A DNA stretch of 64,000 bases from JAYPHU01 sp964611435 (GCA_964611435.1 CAZSXT010000015.1:28112-92111); one strand, 5' to 3'; shown: positions 18,286 to 27,095, numbered from the stretch's first letter. Translations and numbers: made by a program. Notes: generated from the letters alone by a model not told the origin.

Positions 18286-18500
18286 CTTTTTCCCAGTTTC
18301 ACCCCATCCGGCCCGCCGGGCCACCTTCCCCCGCGAGCGGGGAAGGGGTTCTGATATGGATATCGCGGCACACCGCCCCACCTCCCCCTATGACGGGTGA
18401 GGTCGAGAAACGCCATGCGTTTCGAGGGTGGGGGTGGAATTTATGAACACAGAGGACAAAGAGCTCATCGAGAAGTTTACTGCACTCCGCCCCACAGTGC

Positions 18501-18533
18501 GTCATCCCCGAGTTGCGAAGCAATTCTCGGGGA
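18501..18533. repeat. REP-like palindromic intergenic repeat, copy 1
   Basis: GTCATCCCCGAGTTGCGAAG followed by CAATTCTCGGGG forms an imperfect palindrome (CCCCGA/TCGGGG arms). A near-identical copy lies at 26893-26925. The whole gap between tRNA-Glu and the FkbM gene (18286-18538) is made of GC-rich, palindrome-like intergenic sequence with no credible gene. Confidence 0.7.
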
Positions 18534-18538
18534 ACCAC

Positions 18539-19426
18539 TCACCCCCTCAAAAACAGCACGTTCGCGAAGCCGTCGGAGAGTCGGCCGGTAGCAGACGCGT
18601 AGTCGTCCCAGGTGATCTCGAGGATGCCGCCGGCCTCGATCATGCCGACCGGTGTGTAGCCGCAAGATTGGAGGAGGTCGGCGATTTTGGCGCGGGCCTC
18701 CGCCGCCTCGTTGCCGGCTTCCAGGACCAGGGCCGGGCCGAAGCGTTCAAGCGTCGCCCGTGCGCCCTCCAGAACCTCGAACTCATGGCCCTCCACATCG
18801 ATCTTTAGGAAATCCAGCCGGTCGAGGTTTTGTTCCTCGGCGACGGCGTCCAGGGGGGTGGCCGGGATAGTGAGGCTCTCCGATTGATCGGCGCCGGCGT
18901 CAACGCCGATCCCCGACTTGCCGGAATGATCTTGATTGTGAGTGAAGGAAACCTCACCTGCGCCGTTGCTGGCGGCTTTGCGGATGACGGTGGCGTTCTT
19001 GAGCCCGTTGACCGCGAGGGTCTTGTCCATGGAGTCTGAGAGGCGCGCCACCGGCTCGAACGCGATGACCCTGCCCGCCGGTCCGACAGCGCGGGCCATT
19101 TGCAGGGTCCATTCGCCGTAGTTCGCCCCCACATCAATGGCGACGCCGCCGGCCGGGCAGTGATTGCGGATCACTGTGCCGCCTTCCAGCCCGTTCAGCA
19201 GATAATGCGCCCCCATGGTGTCGAGAGGCGCGGGGAGATAGAGCTGATCTCGGCTGCTCACCGTCACATAGCCGCCGGGCCAATCGGCCATCACCTGCCG
19301 CTCGATCGATTTCCGGTACTTGCCCCAGTGAAACAGCAGGGGGATGCGGTCGCGGAAGCGCTGCCGTCTTGCCCGCAGGCGCGCCACATTCCGCATCAGC
19401 CGTTTGTCACTGTCACTTGAATTCAT
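18539..19426 (-). CDS. FkbM family methyltransferase
   Basis: 295 residues. The SAM-binding motif I is AIDVGANYGEWTLQMA, the motif II region is GRVIAFEPVA, and the FkbM signature LDFLKIDVEGHEFEVLEGA lies near residue 205. FkbM enzymes O-methylate sugars of surface polysaccharides, glycolipids or secondary metabolites. The basic N-terminal 40 residues lack a signal peptide. The next gene downstream in transcription is none; the DUF1624 gene lies 9 bases upstream on the same strand, so the two are probably co-transcribed. Confidence 0.92.
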   Translation of the reverse strand: MNSSDSDKRLMRNVARLRARRQRFRDRIPLLFHWGKYRKSIERQVMADWPGGYVTVSSRDQLYLPAPLDTMGAHYLLNGLEGGTVIRNHCPAGGVAIDVGANYGEWTLQMARAVGPAGRVIAFEPVARLSDSMDKTLAVNGLKNATVIRKAASNGAGEVSFTHNQDHSGKSGIGVDAGADQSESLTIPATPLDAVAEEQNLDRLDFLKIDVEGHEFEVLEGARATLERFGPALVLEAGNEAAEARAKIADLLQSCGYTPVGMIEAGGILEITWDDYASATGRLSDGFANVLFLRG

Positions 19427-19435
19427 TGCCGGTCT

Positions 19436-20188
19436 TTACCCGCTGGCCAGTTTCCAAAACAGATACATGCCACCGAACAGGATCGGCTGGTGGATGAGAT
19501 AAATCAACAGGCTATGCCGCCCGGCCAGATGAAGGAGCTTTGCCGCTGCACTAACCGGCTGGTAGTTAAATACCGCCGGCGCACCGTTTTCGAACGTGAG
19601 CCGTCCCGCCAAAAGTCCCAGCACCGGCGCCCCGAACCAAGGCAGCAGCGGCACATAATCGACGCTGGCTGGAAATTCGACCGCCAATCCCAGCCATAGC
19701 CAATGATCGGCGGACAACGCTTGTGATGTCAGGAACAGGGGTGCAGCGAGGCAGGCAATGCCCAAGATCAAGAGCCCGATGTTCGGGAGCCGTGCGACGG
19801 CGAGCATCAGCACACTCGCGACCGTAATGTGATGCAGGATGCCGAAAAAGATATACGTGTTCGGATCGACAAAATACGTGCCGGCGGAAACGACCCCGGC
19901 CGCCGCTGCGATCATGACCAATCGCCGCCAAAACGCGCGGGTCGTCAGACCCCGCCGCCGGGCTAGGGCCTGGGCGAATCCCATCACGAACAGGATCATC
20001 CCGGCGATGAAGCGGGCGTACCATTGCCAGGCCGGGTCGCCGAACAGGTCGAATTCGGCGTAGCGGAAATAGGTCAGGTCCCAGGAAAAGTGGTAGCTGA
20101 TCATCAACAGGATGGCGACGCCCCGGACCATATCAACAATAGGGTAACGAGGGCGGCTTGGCGCGGGTATGGCTGATCTATCGTTCAT
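19436..20188 (-). CDS. Heparan-alpha-glucosaminide N-acetyltransferase-like membrane protein (DUF1624)
   Basis: The start is placed at the ATG at 20188 (MNDRSAIPAPSRPRYPIVDM) rather than 51 bases upstream. The N-terminal RYPIVDMVRGVAILLMISYHFSWDL is the acyltransferase-3/DUF1624 hallmark with the functional histidine in SYHFSWD. About seven to eight membrane helices follow. Such proteins transfer acetyl groups across the inner membrane to sugars or other exported molecules. Together with the adjacent FkbM methyltransferase it could modify a surface glycan; that link is inference from gene order. Confidence 0.85.
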   Translation of the reverse strand: MNDRSAIPAPSRPRYPIVDMVRGVAILLMISYHFSWDLTYFRYAEFDLFGDPAWQWYARFIAGMILFVMGFAQALARRRGLTTRAFWRRLVMIAAAAGVVSAGTYFVDPNTYIFFGILHHITVASVLMLAVARLPNIGLLILGIACLAAPLFLTSQALSADHWLWLGLAVEFPASVDYVPLLPWFGAPVLGLLAGRLTFENGAPAVFNYQPVSAAAKLLHLAGRHSLLIYLIHQPILFGGMYLFWKLASG

Positions 20189-20277
20189 TCTGGCATCGCT
20201 TGTACCCGTTGGCGGAGGTTCAAGCCACCCGTAAAACATTGGTTGTACAGGTTAAATTCGCCACTAAGCTGGCGGCC

Positions 20278-21231
20278 ATGGTTTTTCTGAACGCCACACT
20301 TCCCATGTTCGCGCTGCTGTTCGCCGGCTTTTTCGCGGTCCGGCGGGGCTATCTGACCGAAGGCGGCATCAAGGGCCTCGCCCTGTTCGCCTTTTATTTC
20401 GCCATGCCGGTGTTTTTGTTCCGGACGATGGCGAACCTGTCGCTGGCGGACGGCCTGGACGCCCGGTTTTTCATCCATTACCTGGCGGCAGGGATATGCA
20501 CCTATCTGATCGGCATGGGGATCGGCCGCTTTGTTTTCGGCGCACAACTGGCCGGGCAGGCGATCTTTGGTATGTCGGCGTGCTTCGGCAATCTGGCGAT
20601 CATCGCGCTGCCCATTGTTATTGATGTCTTCGGCGAAAAGGCGACGCTGCCCATCACTATGCTGGTGTTGCTGGAAGCTGCGGTCTACATGCCAGTGACC
20701 ATCATCATTCTGGAAGTTCTCAGAAGCCGGGAAGGGGCAGTGGCGGGCGCCGGGCTGCCCCGCGCCGTCGGCAAGGGCGTTATGGCGGTAATCACCAATG
20801 CGGTGATCATGTCCATGCTGATCGGCATCCTGTTTTCCTACTATTCCATTCCGATCCCGACGTTGGTTGACGAATTTGCAAGCCTGGTCGGGAGCGCCGG
20901 TATTCCGTGTTCCTTGTTTGCCCTGGGGGCGAGTCTGGCTCGGATCAAGCGCACCGATAAGTTCTCCGAGAGTGCGGTGATGACCGGCGTGAAACTGATC
21001 CTGTATCCGCTCTTGGTGTTCGGTGCGCTGTCCTTGCTGCCGGCGCCGGACCCGATTTGGGTGGCGACCGCCGTCCTGGCGGCCTGTATGCCCATGGGCG
21101 CGAACTTGTACTTGGTGGCGGAAACCTTCAACGCCCATGTGGGCCGGGCGTCCATGGCCGTTCTGACCTCCACCATCGTTTCCGCGCTGACGGTGTCCAT
21201 CGCGGCCGCCATTTTGGCCGGAAATCTCTAA
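20278..21231 (+). CDS. AEC family transporter (auxin efflux carrier type)
   Basis: Start taken at the ATG at 20278 (MVFLNATLPMFALLFAGFFA); an upstream in-frame ATG adds 40 residues without family character and overlaps the divergent gene. The protein has about ten membrane helices in two five-helix halves, with the conserved YFAMPVFLFRTMA in helix 2 and SAGIPCSLFALGASLA in the second half. Members export small organic acids (malonate, malate) or auxin-like compounds. Divergent from the DUF1624 gene across about 90 bases. Confidence 0.9.
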   Translation: MVFLNATLPMFALLFAGFFAVRRGYLTEGGIKGLALFAFYFAMPVFLFRTMANLSLADGLDARFFIHYLAAGICTYLIGMGIGRFVFGAQLAGQAIFGMSACFGNLAIIALPIVIDVFGEKATLPITMLVLLEAAVYMPVTIIILEVLRSREGAVAGAGLPRAVGKGVMAVITNAVIMSMLIGILFSYYSIPIPTLVDEFASLVGSAGIPCSLFALGASLARIKRTDKFSESAVMTGVKLILYPLLVFGALSLLPAPDPIWVATAVLAACMPMGANLYLVAETFNAHVGRASMAVLTSTIVSALTVSIAAAILAGNL

Positions 21232-21298
21232 AAATAACCGGTTAGGCTCTGTCGCTCTCCGATTTATCGGTTATGATACGGCCCGAGGGAGGAAATAA

Positions 21299-21994
21299 AT
21301 GGGTGTTCTTGAAACCCTGACACTGGCGCTGGGCGCGTCTTGGGGCGCCGGGCTCAATCTATATGCAACCGCCGCGATTATGGGCGTGTTGGACCTGATG
21401 GGGTTGGTTGACCTTCCAGAGCCTCTCCAAATTCTGGGGAATCCGTTGGTCATTGGCGTCGCCGCCATCCTCTACTTCATCGAGTTCTTCGCCGATAAAA
21501 TCCCGGGTCTGGACTCCGTTTGGGACGCCATCCACACCTTTGTTCGTATCCCCGCAGGCGCATTGATGGCCATGGGCGCGATTGAGGGCCTGGACATCGG
21601 TTTCGCGCCGGAGCTTCAGACGGTTGCGGCGCTGGTCGGCGGCGGCGCTATTGCCGCCGGTACGCACGCCACCAAGGCCGGCACGAGGGCGGTTATTAAT
21701 ACGTCGCCGGAACCGGTCACCAACTGGACGGCATCGTTCCTGGAAGACGTGCTTGTGGTGGTCGGTATGTTTTTCGCGATCTTCAAGCCAATCGTGTTCC
21801 TGGTGATCTTTGCGGTCTTTGCCTTGTTGGCCATCTGGATTGTGCCGAAGATTTGGCGCGGCATTCGAAAGGTGTTTTCCAGCGCCCGTCATCCGGTGAA
21901 TACAATCAAATCCGACCCTCAGGAGCGAATGTCGCTCTCACTGGCTCAGGTCGAATCCACGGAACCGGTCAAGCTGGAAGACAAGTCCGGCTAG
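21299..21994 (+). CDS. DUF4126 family membrane protein
   Basis: 231 residues. The N-terminus LTLALGASWGAGLNLYATAAIMG and the later IEFFADKIPGLDSVWDAIHTFVRIPAGA are the conserved parts of this poorly understood membrane family; several helices follow, including one ending in FALLAIWIVPKIWR. A GAGGGAGGA sequence lies just ahead of the ATG. No function is known, and the neighbours do not suggest one. Confidence 0.85.
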   Translation: MGVLETLTLALGASWGAGLNLYATAAIMGVLDLMGLVDLPEPLQILGNPLVIGVAAILYFIEFFADKIPGLDSVWDAIHTFVRIPAGALMAMGAIEGLDIGFAPELQTVAALVGGGAIAAGTHATKAGTRAVINTSPEPVTNWTASFLEDVLVVVGMFFAIFKPIVFLVIFAVFALLAIWIVPKIWRGIRKVFSSARHPVNTIKSDPQERMSLSLAQVESTEPVKLEDKSG

Positions 21995-22015
21995 TTTACC
22001 AATTTTAAACCTCAC

Positions 22016-22054
22016 GCGGTCTATGGTCTCCCTGTACCCATAGAAGGAGACCGC
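22016..22054 (+). promoter_or_regulatory. Candidate RNA switch masking the ribosome binding site of the next gene
   Basis: The leader can form two mutually exclusive hairpins. In one, GGTCTCC (22025-22031) pairs perfectly with GGAGACC (22046-22052) and hides the Shine-Dalgarno. In the other, GCGGT pairs with ACCGC (22016-22020 with 22050-22054) and CTATGG with CCATAG (22021-22026 with 22038-22043), leaving AAGGAG in a bulge. Confidence 0.45.
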
Positions 22055-22057
22055 AGA

Positions 22058-22270
22058 ATGCGTTATTCGGTCCATTTTGAAACGTCAGATCGCAATTGGG
22101 TTGTCACCGACCAGGCCAACGCCAATCAGGTCATGGGCGTGCACGTCAGCAAATCCGATGCCTACCGCCACGCCTTTGCCGAGCAAGAGCGCTGGCGCAA
22201 GTTTGATCCTGTCGCCAAGCATCTGGCGCGGATCCGGAAGATGATGCCGCAGTCTCTTGTGGTCGGCTAA
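22058..22270 (+). CDS. Small MRYSV-type hypothetical protein, paralog 1
   Basis: 70 residues beginning MRYSVHFETSDRNWVVTD, with GGAG eight bases ahead of the ATG. I do not recognise a named family. It resembles a second small protein in this window (57980-58156, starting MRYSVQYQNTSDDWVIFD): both have the pattern MRYSV, a Trp-Val/Ile hydrophobic step ending in Asp, a Gly near residue 27, then an Ala-containing helix. No signal peptide or membrane segment. Convergent with the NIPSNAP gene. Function unknown. Confidence 0.7.
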   Translation: MRYSVHFETSDRNWVVTDQANANQVMGVHVSKSDAYRHAFAEQERWRKFDPVAKHLARIRKMMPQSLVVG

Positions 22271-22289
22271 ATTTTAGCCGCCGGTTGGA

Positions 22290-22913
22290 CTAACGCATCG
22301 GCGAAAATGGCGCCGGCAGCATGATTTTGCTGTCCTGAGCGCCCATATGATGAGGCCCGCCTTCAACCGGCGCCGGCCAGACGCCCGCCTCTCCGGCTTC
22401 TTTTCGTGCTTTGGCGCGATCATCCAGGCTTTTGTACGGCCAAATATGAATCATCTTGCTGGCCACCCCGATATCGCACTCCAACAGCCCAACGCAGGGT
22501 GAATATTCGAGCCGTCCCGGCAAATCCTTTTCCCAGGCCGCTTTAACCGCCGGCATCTTGCCGGGTTCCACCATATAGCTCCGCATTTCGTAGTAGGGGC
22601 CGTGCTCGCCCGGCGTCATTTCCGGCGAGAACGGCCACGCGAAGCAGATTTCAACATTCTGTTTGAGAACAAATTCACCGATCTTCGGCGGCCAGGCGCC
22701 GCTGGCGACGGATTCATGGCGAATCTCTGCGCGTTGATTAAGGTCATCGTAGCGCCAGATATGGACGATCTGGTTGAGTGGGCCGATCTCGGTGTACCAA
22801 AAGCCGACCAGCGGGGAGAGCTTGGTGCGGCCTTCAATTTTTTCTTCAAATCGTTTGATGACCTCGCCGGTGGAGCGGGCGGTGAGGTCGTATGTCCGAA
22901 TTTCATAAATCAT
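22290..22913 (-). CDS. NIPSNAP family protein (two tandem domains)
   Basis: 207 residues consisting of two NIPSNAP (dimeric alpha/beta barrel) halves: the first opens MIYEIRTYDLTARSTGEVI and has FWYTEIGPLNQIVHIWRYDD, the second opens YYEMRSYMVEPGKMPAVK and has CDIGVASKMIHIWPYKSLDD. Members are small cytoplasmic proteins found near degradative or lipid genes, with no settled activity. It starts about 190 bases from the divergent oxidase-like gene. Family assignment is firm from the repeated IHIWxY motif. Confidence 0.9.
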   Translation of the reverse strand: MIYEIRTYDLTARSTGEVIKRFEEKIEGRTKLSPLVGFWYTEIGPLNQIVHIWRYDDLNQRAEIRHESVASGAWPPKIGEFVLKQNVEICFAWPFSPEMTPGEHGPYYEMRSYMVEPGKMPAVKAAWEKDLPGRLEYSPCVGLLECDIGVASKMIHIWPYKSLDDRAKARKEAGEAGVWPAPVEGGPHHMGAQDSKIMLPAPFSPMR

Positions 22914-23103
22914 GATTGTTCCCTGTTTAATTCGCTACGTGAGTCGTACTGGACCCGTTTGGCATTGAAAAGCCAAATAGACGCAAATAGAGGTGTGACA
23001 GCGAATTGTCTTCGCGCCAATTTCCCCATATAAGGTTGGACATTAGAAATTTCGCCGGGTCAAAAAATCCTAAACCATCCCGGCACCGAACATGGAGAAG
23101 AAG

Positions 23104-23541
23104 ATGGCGAAAATTCCTGCCAAGCTGCACGACTATATTAACGATGCCTTTCCCCAAAATGTGATTCTGGTCGGCACCGCCTTGGATGACGGCTTTGCCC
23201 AGATCAGTCCCCGTGGCAGCGTGATTGTCTATGATGACGAAACCCTGGGCTTTTGGGATCGTGGCCGCGGCAGAACACACGATGCCGTTAAGGACGGCAC
23301 TAAGGTGACGTTTTACTATCGCAACACGGCTCTTCGCGATGAAGGCGTTTTGCCCAAGGGCGGTATCGCCCGGTTCTATGGCACGGCCAAGCTGCATATG
23401 GATGACGAGGTCTCTGAACACATCTATAACACCATGAAAGAGGCCGAGCGGGAACGGGATGCCGAGAAAAAGGGCTCCGGTGTTCTGGTGAAAATCGAAC
23501 GCGCCGAAGATCTCAGCGGCGCGCCGCTGGATCTGGACTAA
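23104..23541 (+). CDS. Pyridoxamine 5'-phosphate oxidase family (split-barrel flavin-binding) protein
   Basis: 145 residues from the ATG at 23104, which is preceded by GGAGAAG; an ATG four codons earlier is possible. The split-barrel pattern is clear: LVGTALDDGFAQISPRGSV, LGFWDRGRGRTHDAVKDG, VTFYYRN, then GIARFYGTAKLH. Such proteins bind FMN or F420-like flavins and reduce small substrates or degrade haem-like compounds; the specific activity is unknown. The next gene on the same strand begins about 40 bases later. Confidence 0.85.
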   Translation: MAKIPAKLHDYINDAFPQNVILVGTALDDGFAQISPRGSVIVYDDETLGFWDRGRGRTHDAVKDGTKVTFYYRNTALRDEGVLPKGGIARFYGTAKLHMDDEVSEHIYNTMKEAERERDAEKKGSGVLVKIERAEDLSGAPLDLD

Positions 23542-23581
23542 GGTTTAGCAGGATCGGCTAACAGAAACGGATGGCGGACGA

Positions 23582-24343
23582 ATGACCAAGGGGCTCAACT
23601 ATATTGCAGGGGCGGCCTTGCTGGCTGTTTTTGCCATTACCACGCCCGGCACCGTTGAGGCGTCAAACGGTCTTTATGACATGTCACGGCTGTTGAATGA
23701 GCCGCATCCGTTTGCCAATGCGCCAGCCGCACCGCGCCCGGCCGAACCCGCGCCCGTGGTTTCACGCCCAGCACCTATGCCCACACCCGCTGTCCGTCCG
23801 GTGCAGCCTCAACGGTCCCAAGAGGGCCGGGAAACCATCGTTCGCCAATCAGAACCCGTGAACTATCACAAGCCGGGCGGTATTTTCTCCGAAATCCGGG
23901 TTGGGGCTATGGTCCATGATGAAGGGCCTTTTAGCCGCAATAAGGAAAGCGGATTCGACAGTAATATTGAACTGCTGTTCACGTCGCCGGATTTCCTGGA
24001 TGTGATCTGGTCACCCCGTCCCCATATCGGCGGCACGTACAACTCTGACGGCAATACCCACCAAGCATATCTCGGCCTGACCTGGGAATGGGATTTCTTC
24101 ACTCACTTCTTTTTCGACTTTTCACTGGGCGGCGCTTATCACACCGGTGAAAAGGTCACCAGCGATCCAAAAAAGAAGTCCCTCGGTTGCAGCGTTCTGT
24201 TCCGGGAATCCCTCAATCTTGGCTACCGGATCAACGAGGCGCATTCACTGATGTTCCACTTCGATCACATCTCGAACGCCAAACTGTGCACAACCAACGA
24301 AGGGTTGGAAACGTTCGGTCTTCGTTACGGATATCGCTTCTAA
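23582..24343 (+). CDS. Acyloxyacyl hydrolase, PagL-like lipid A 3-O-deacylase
   Basis: 253 residues with an N-terminal signal sequence (hydrophobic to about residue 25), a Pro-rich linker (residues 45-90), and an eight-stranded outer-membrane barrel. The C-terminal third carries the PagL hallmark MFHFDHISNAKL, in which the His and Ser are the catalytic residues, and NEGLETFGLRYGYRF ending in an aromatic residue as expected for a barrel inserted by BAM. It would remove the 3-linked acyl chain from lipid A at the outer membrane. The Pro-rich linker is longer than in Pseudomonas PagL. Convergent with the MATE gene, three bases apart. Confidence 0.9.
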   Translation: MTKGLNYIAGAALLAVFAITTPGTVEASNGLYDMSRLLNEPHPFANAPAAPRPAEPAPVVSRPAPMPTPAVRPVQPQRSQEGRETIVRQSEPVNYHKPGGIFSEIRVGAMVHDEGPFSRNKESGFDSNIELLFTSPDFLDVIWSPRPHIGGTYNSDGNTHQAYLGLTWEWDFFTHFFFDFSLGGAYHTGEKVTSDPKKKSLGCSVLFRESLNLGYRINEAHSLMFHFDHISNAKLCTTNEGLETFGLRYGYRF

Positions 24344-24346
24344 GCC

Positions 24347-25699
24347 CTAGACGCTTTCATTTATCGCGGCGCGTTCCACGCGGGGGTAAAATATTCCCAG
24401 CGTCAACGCGCGCGACGTCATGAATAGGATGAACGCCAGCCAGACTCCGTGATAGCCGAGGACCGGCTTGAGGATGAGAGTCAGAGCGGCAAACAAAACC
24501 AGCGAGATGATCATGCCGTTGCGCATCTCCCGGCTGAAGGTCGCGCCGATAAAAACCCCGTCCAACATAAACGACCACACCGAGATAATGGGCGACAGAA
24601 TGATCCACGGCAGGTACTGCCCGGCGATGTTCTGCACGTCTTCCATGCCGGTCAGGACGGCGATGATGAGATCGCCCAGGATTGCATAGATCAGTGCATA
24701 GCCGGCGGCGATCAGCACCGCCCAAAGGCTGGCGATCTTCACCGCATTTCTCAGCGCATCCCTTTTTTTCGCGCCTATGGCGCCCCCGACCAGCGCCTCC
24801 GCCGCATGGGCAAACCCATCAAGCCCGAATGCCAGAAAACCCTGAAATTGGATCAGGACAAGATGCGCCGCCGTTGTCGCGTCGCCGAAACCAGACGCTT
24901 GCGAGGTGAAGAAGGCAAAGGCGGAGAGGAGGCAGATGGTGCGAATGAAAATATCGAAGTTGATCGACAGCATTCGCTTGATTTTCGCCGGCTGCCACAG
25001 GGCCGCCGCCTGTCCGCCGGGGTCGAATTTGGCAACTTCACGCCGGTAGAGCCAGATTGCCGCCAAGGTTGCGGTGACCTCGGCAATCACCGTGGCGGCG
25101 GCGACGCCAGCCACACCCCATTCCAGGCCAAGTACAAAATAGAGATCGAGGACTATATTCAGCCCGTTCATCAGTACTTGGAGGATCAGTACCGCGCGGG
25201 TGTTTTGCATACCGATGAACCAGCCCATCAGGCAGTAGTTGATCAATACGACGGGTGCACTCCATATCCGGATTTGGAAGTAGTCGGTCGCAAGGTCTTT
25301 GGCTTCGCTCGACCCGTCAAACAGGGACAGCGACAGGGTAATGATCGGGAACTGCAGTAGCCATAACAGCACCCCGACGCTGCACGCGATCGCGAGAGAA
25401 CGAAGAACTAGGGCGCGGACTTCCGGCGCGTCGTTTGCGCCGCGAGCCTGCGCAGCAAATCCGGTCACCCCCATGCGGAGGAAACCGAACGCCCAAAACA
25501 GAAAATGAATGATGGTGGAGCCGATGGCGACAGCACTCAGATTGTAGACGTGGTCGGAATGCCCGATGACAGCCGTGTCTACCGCGCCTAAAAGGGGAAT
25601 CGACAAATTCGCCAGGATGATCGGACCGGCCAGCCGCCATACATCGCGGTGCCCGGCGCGCGGGTCGTTTCCGCCGAATTGAGATATCTGGTCTGCCAC
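24347..25699 (-). CDS. MATE family efflux transporter
   Basis: About 450 residues with twelve membrane helices; MATE features include GHRDVWRLAGPIILANLSIPLLGAVDTAVIGH in the first helices (only partly quoted here: PLLGAVDTAVIGH) and GFDGFAHAAEALVG-like sequence in the second half (FGLDGFAHAAEALVGGAIGA). The start is placed at a GTG (25699) with GGAG seven bases upstream, since a TTG 27 bases earlier lacks a binding site. It is of the DinF subgroup by pattern, a Na+ or H+ coupled exporter of organic cations or toxic compounds. Confidence 0.9.
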   Translation of the reverse strand: MADQISQFGGNDPRAGHRDVWRLAGPIILANLSIPLLGAVDTAVIGHSDHVYNLSAVAIGSTIIHFLFWAFGFLRMGVTGFAAQARGANDAPEVRALVLRSLAIACSVGVLLWLLQFPIITLSLSLFDGSSEAKDLATDYFQIRIWSAPVVLINYCLMGWFIGMQNTRAVLILQVLMNGLNIVLDLYFVLGLEWGVAGVAAATVIAEVTATLAAIWLYRREVAKFDPGGQAAALWQPAKIKRMLSINFDIFIRTICLLSAFAFFTSQASGFGDATTAAHLVLIQFQGFLAFGLDGFAHAAEALVGGAIGAKKRDALRNAVKIASLWAVLIAAGYALIYAILGDLIIAVLTGMEDVQNIAGQYLPWIILSPIISVWSFMLDGVFIGATFSREMRNGMIISLVLFAALTLILKPVLGYHGVWLAFILFMTSRALTLGIFYPRVERAAINESV

Positions 25700-25848
25700 G
25701 GTATTCTCCGGTCGCGAGGCGCGCAAAATAGCTGAAATACGGCTTGTGTCGAGGGCTATGCATTGTGGCGCGGTCTCGAAAATTCAGATTGATTTGCCTA
25801 TATTAGGCGTTATCTAACCGGCGACGTTAAAAGCAGGATGAGCAATCA

Positions 25849-26865
25849 ATGAATAAGATCGACAGCGGCAGCAACGCCTATACCGAAATCCCGACCCTCG
25901 ACCTGGGACCGTATTTGGCGGGGGAAGCGGGGGCGTTAAAGGAATTGGGCGAAAAAGTCCGCCATATTCAAGAGAACCTGGGTTTTTGGGCGGTGATCAA
26001 TCACGGTGTTTCGTGGGATAAGCTGGCCCGAGTTTACGAGCAACTCAATCGGTTCTTCGATCTGCCGATCGAACAGAAGATGAAATACAAGATCAATCAT
26101 CTTTCGGTCGGGTATGTGCCCGCCAAAAGCACCAAGTACATCACCTCGATCATCAACGAGAACACCAAGAAAGACCTGAACGAAACACTAATTACCGCGC
26201 TGGACCGGCCGGATGACCATCCGCTGATCCAGGCCGGCACCCGCTTTGTCGGCCCCAACCAGTGGCCGGAAGAAGTGGCGGAACTTCGTGACGCCATCGT
26301 CGATTATCAGCAGGATATTGTGGCGCTTGGCCGAAAGCTGCTGCCGATTTTCGCTGTGGCGCTGGAACTGGCGCCCGATTATTTTGACAAATATTTCAAA
26401 GACCCGGTGATGTGGTCCCGCAATGCACATTATCCGGCGGTAGAGCCGGAGGAGAACCAATACGGCATTGCGCCGCACAGTGATCACAGCTTCCTCACCA
26501 TGTTGCCGACCACCGAAGTGCCGGGGCTGCAAATTCTAACCCCGGATAAAAAGTGGATCGACGCCAAGTACATCCACGAAGGCATCCTGGTGAATACCGG
26601 CGAATTCCTGAACCGCTGGTCCAATGGTCGTTTTATCCCGACCCCGCACCGTGTGGTGCCGCCGGAAACCGACCGGCTGTCCATCGCCACCTTCTTTAAT
26701 CCGAGCCCGGACACCATGTCCAATGCCTTGGAAAGCTGCGTCAGCGAGGCCAACCCGGCCCAATACGAGCCCATGAGCCTGATGGATTACGTCTGCTGGT
26801 ACATCGACACGAACTATCAACGCGACGCCGGCGGCACTCAAGAGGTCGAGCAAGAGGCGGGGTAG
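25849..26865 (+). CDS. 2-oxoglutarate/Fe(II)-dependent oxygenase (isopenicillin N synthase-like)
   Basis: 338 residues. The N-terminal DIOX_N part (EIPTLDLGPYLAG, later VRHIQENLGFWAVINHGV) is followed by the Fe(II)-binding HSDHSFLTML (His-x-Asp) and the distal His in TPHRVVPP with the 2OG-binding Arg in TDRLSIATFF (R-x-S). Members hydroxylate, desaturate or cyclise small molecules. The gene is alone, with a GCCTATATTAGGC near-palindrome (25795-25807) in the leader. The substrate is not predictable. Confidence 0.92.
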   Translation: MNKIDSGSNAYTEIPTLDLGPYLAGEAGALKELGEKVRHIQENLGFWAVINHGVSWDKLARVYEQLNRFFDLPIEQKMKYKINHLSVGYVPAKSTKYITSIINENTKKDLNETLITALDRPDDHPLIQAGTRFVGPNQWPEEVAELRDAIVDYQQDIVALGRKLLPIFAVALELAPDYFDKYFKDPVMWSRNAHYPAVEPEENQYGIAPHSDHSFLTMLPTTEVPGLQILTPDKKWIDAKYIHEGILVNTGEFLNRWSNGRFIPTPHRVVPPETDRLSIATFFNPSPDTMSNALESCVSEANPAQYEPMSLMDYVCWYIDTNYQRDAGGTQEVEQEAG

Positions 26866-26892
26866 GGGGGCTTTCTTCACCCCTCTCCATTC

Positions 26893-26925
26893 GTCACCCC
26901 CGAATTGCGCAGCAATTCTCGGGGA
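26893..26925. repeat. REP-like palindromic intergenic repeat, copy 2
   Basis: GTCACCCCCGAATTGCGCAG followed by CAATTCTCGGGG matches the copy at 18501-18533 with a few substitutions, several of which preserve the palindrome. It lies directly after the 2OG oxygenase stop. The whole gap 26866-27150 contains only such repeat-like sequence and no credible gene. Confidence 0.7.
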
Positions 26926-27040
26926 CCCATCCAGCGCATCAACTTACACCTCCGATACCCATGGTCCCCCGAGACTTGGTCCCTATTGCCATTGGTCCCA
27001 ACTCGGGGGCGACGCGATAAGGAGGCGGGGGATTAAATTC

Positions 27041-27095
27041 ACCACGAAGGTCACAAAGGACACGAAGACTGCGGAATACCAGGGTCCTTCGTGGT
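27041..27095. repeat. Intergenic inverted repeat with ACCACGAAGG arms
   Basis: ACCACGAAGG at 27041-27050 is exactly complementary to CCTTCGTGGT at 27086-27095. Between the arms AAGGACACGAAG-like words repeat. This is the kind of dispersed intergenic repeat often seen in large bacterial genomes. Confidence 0.6.

Noticed and set aside
18208..18538. tRNA-Glu as an integration (att) site
   Set aside because: No integrase and no second copy of the tRNA 3' end were seen; the gap holds only palindromic repeats.
20185..21138. Open frame of 317 codons on the minus strand
   Set aside because: Antisense to the AEC transporter; Gln/His/Arg-rich shadow.
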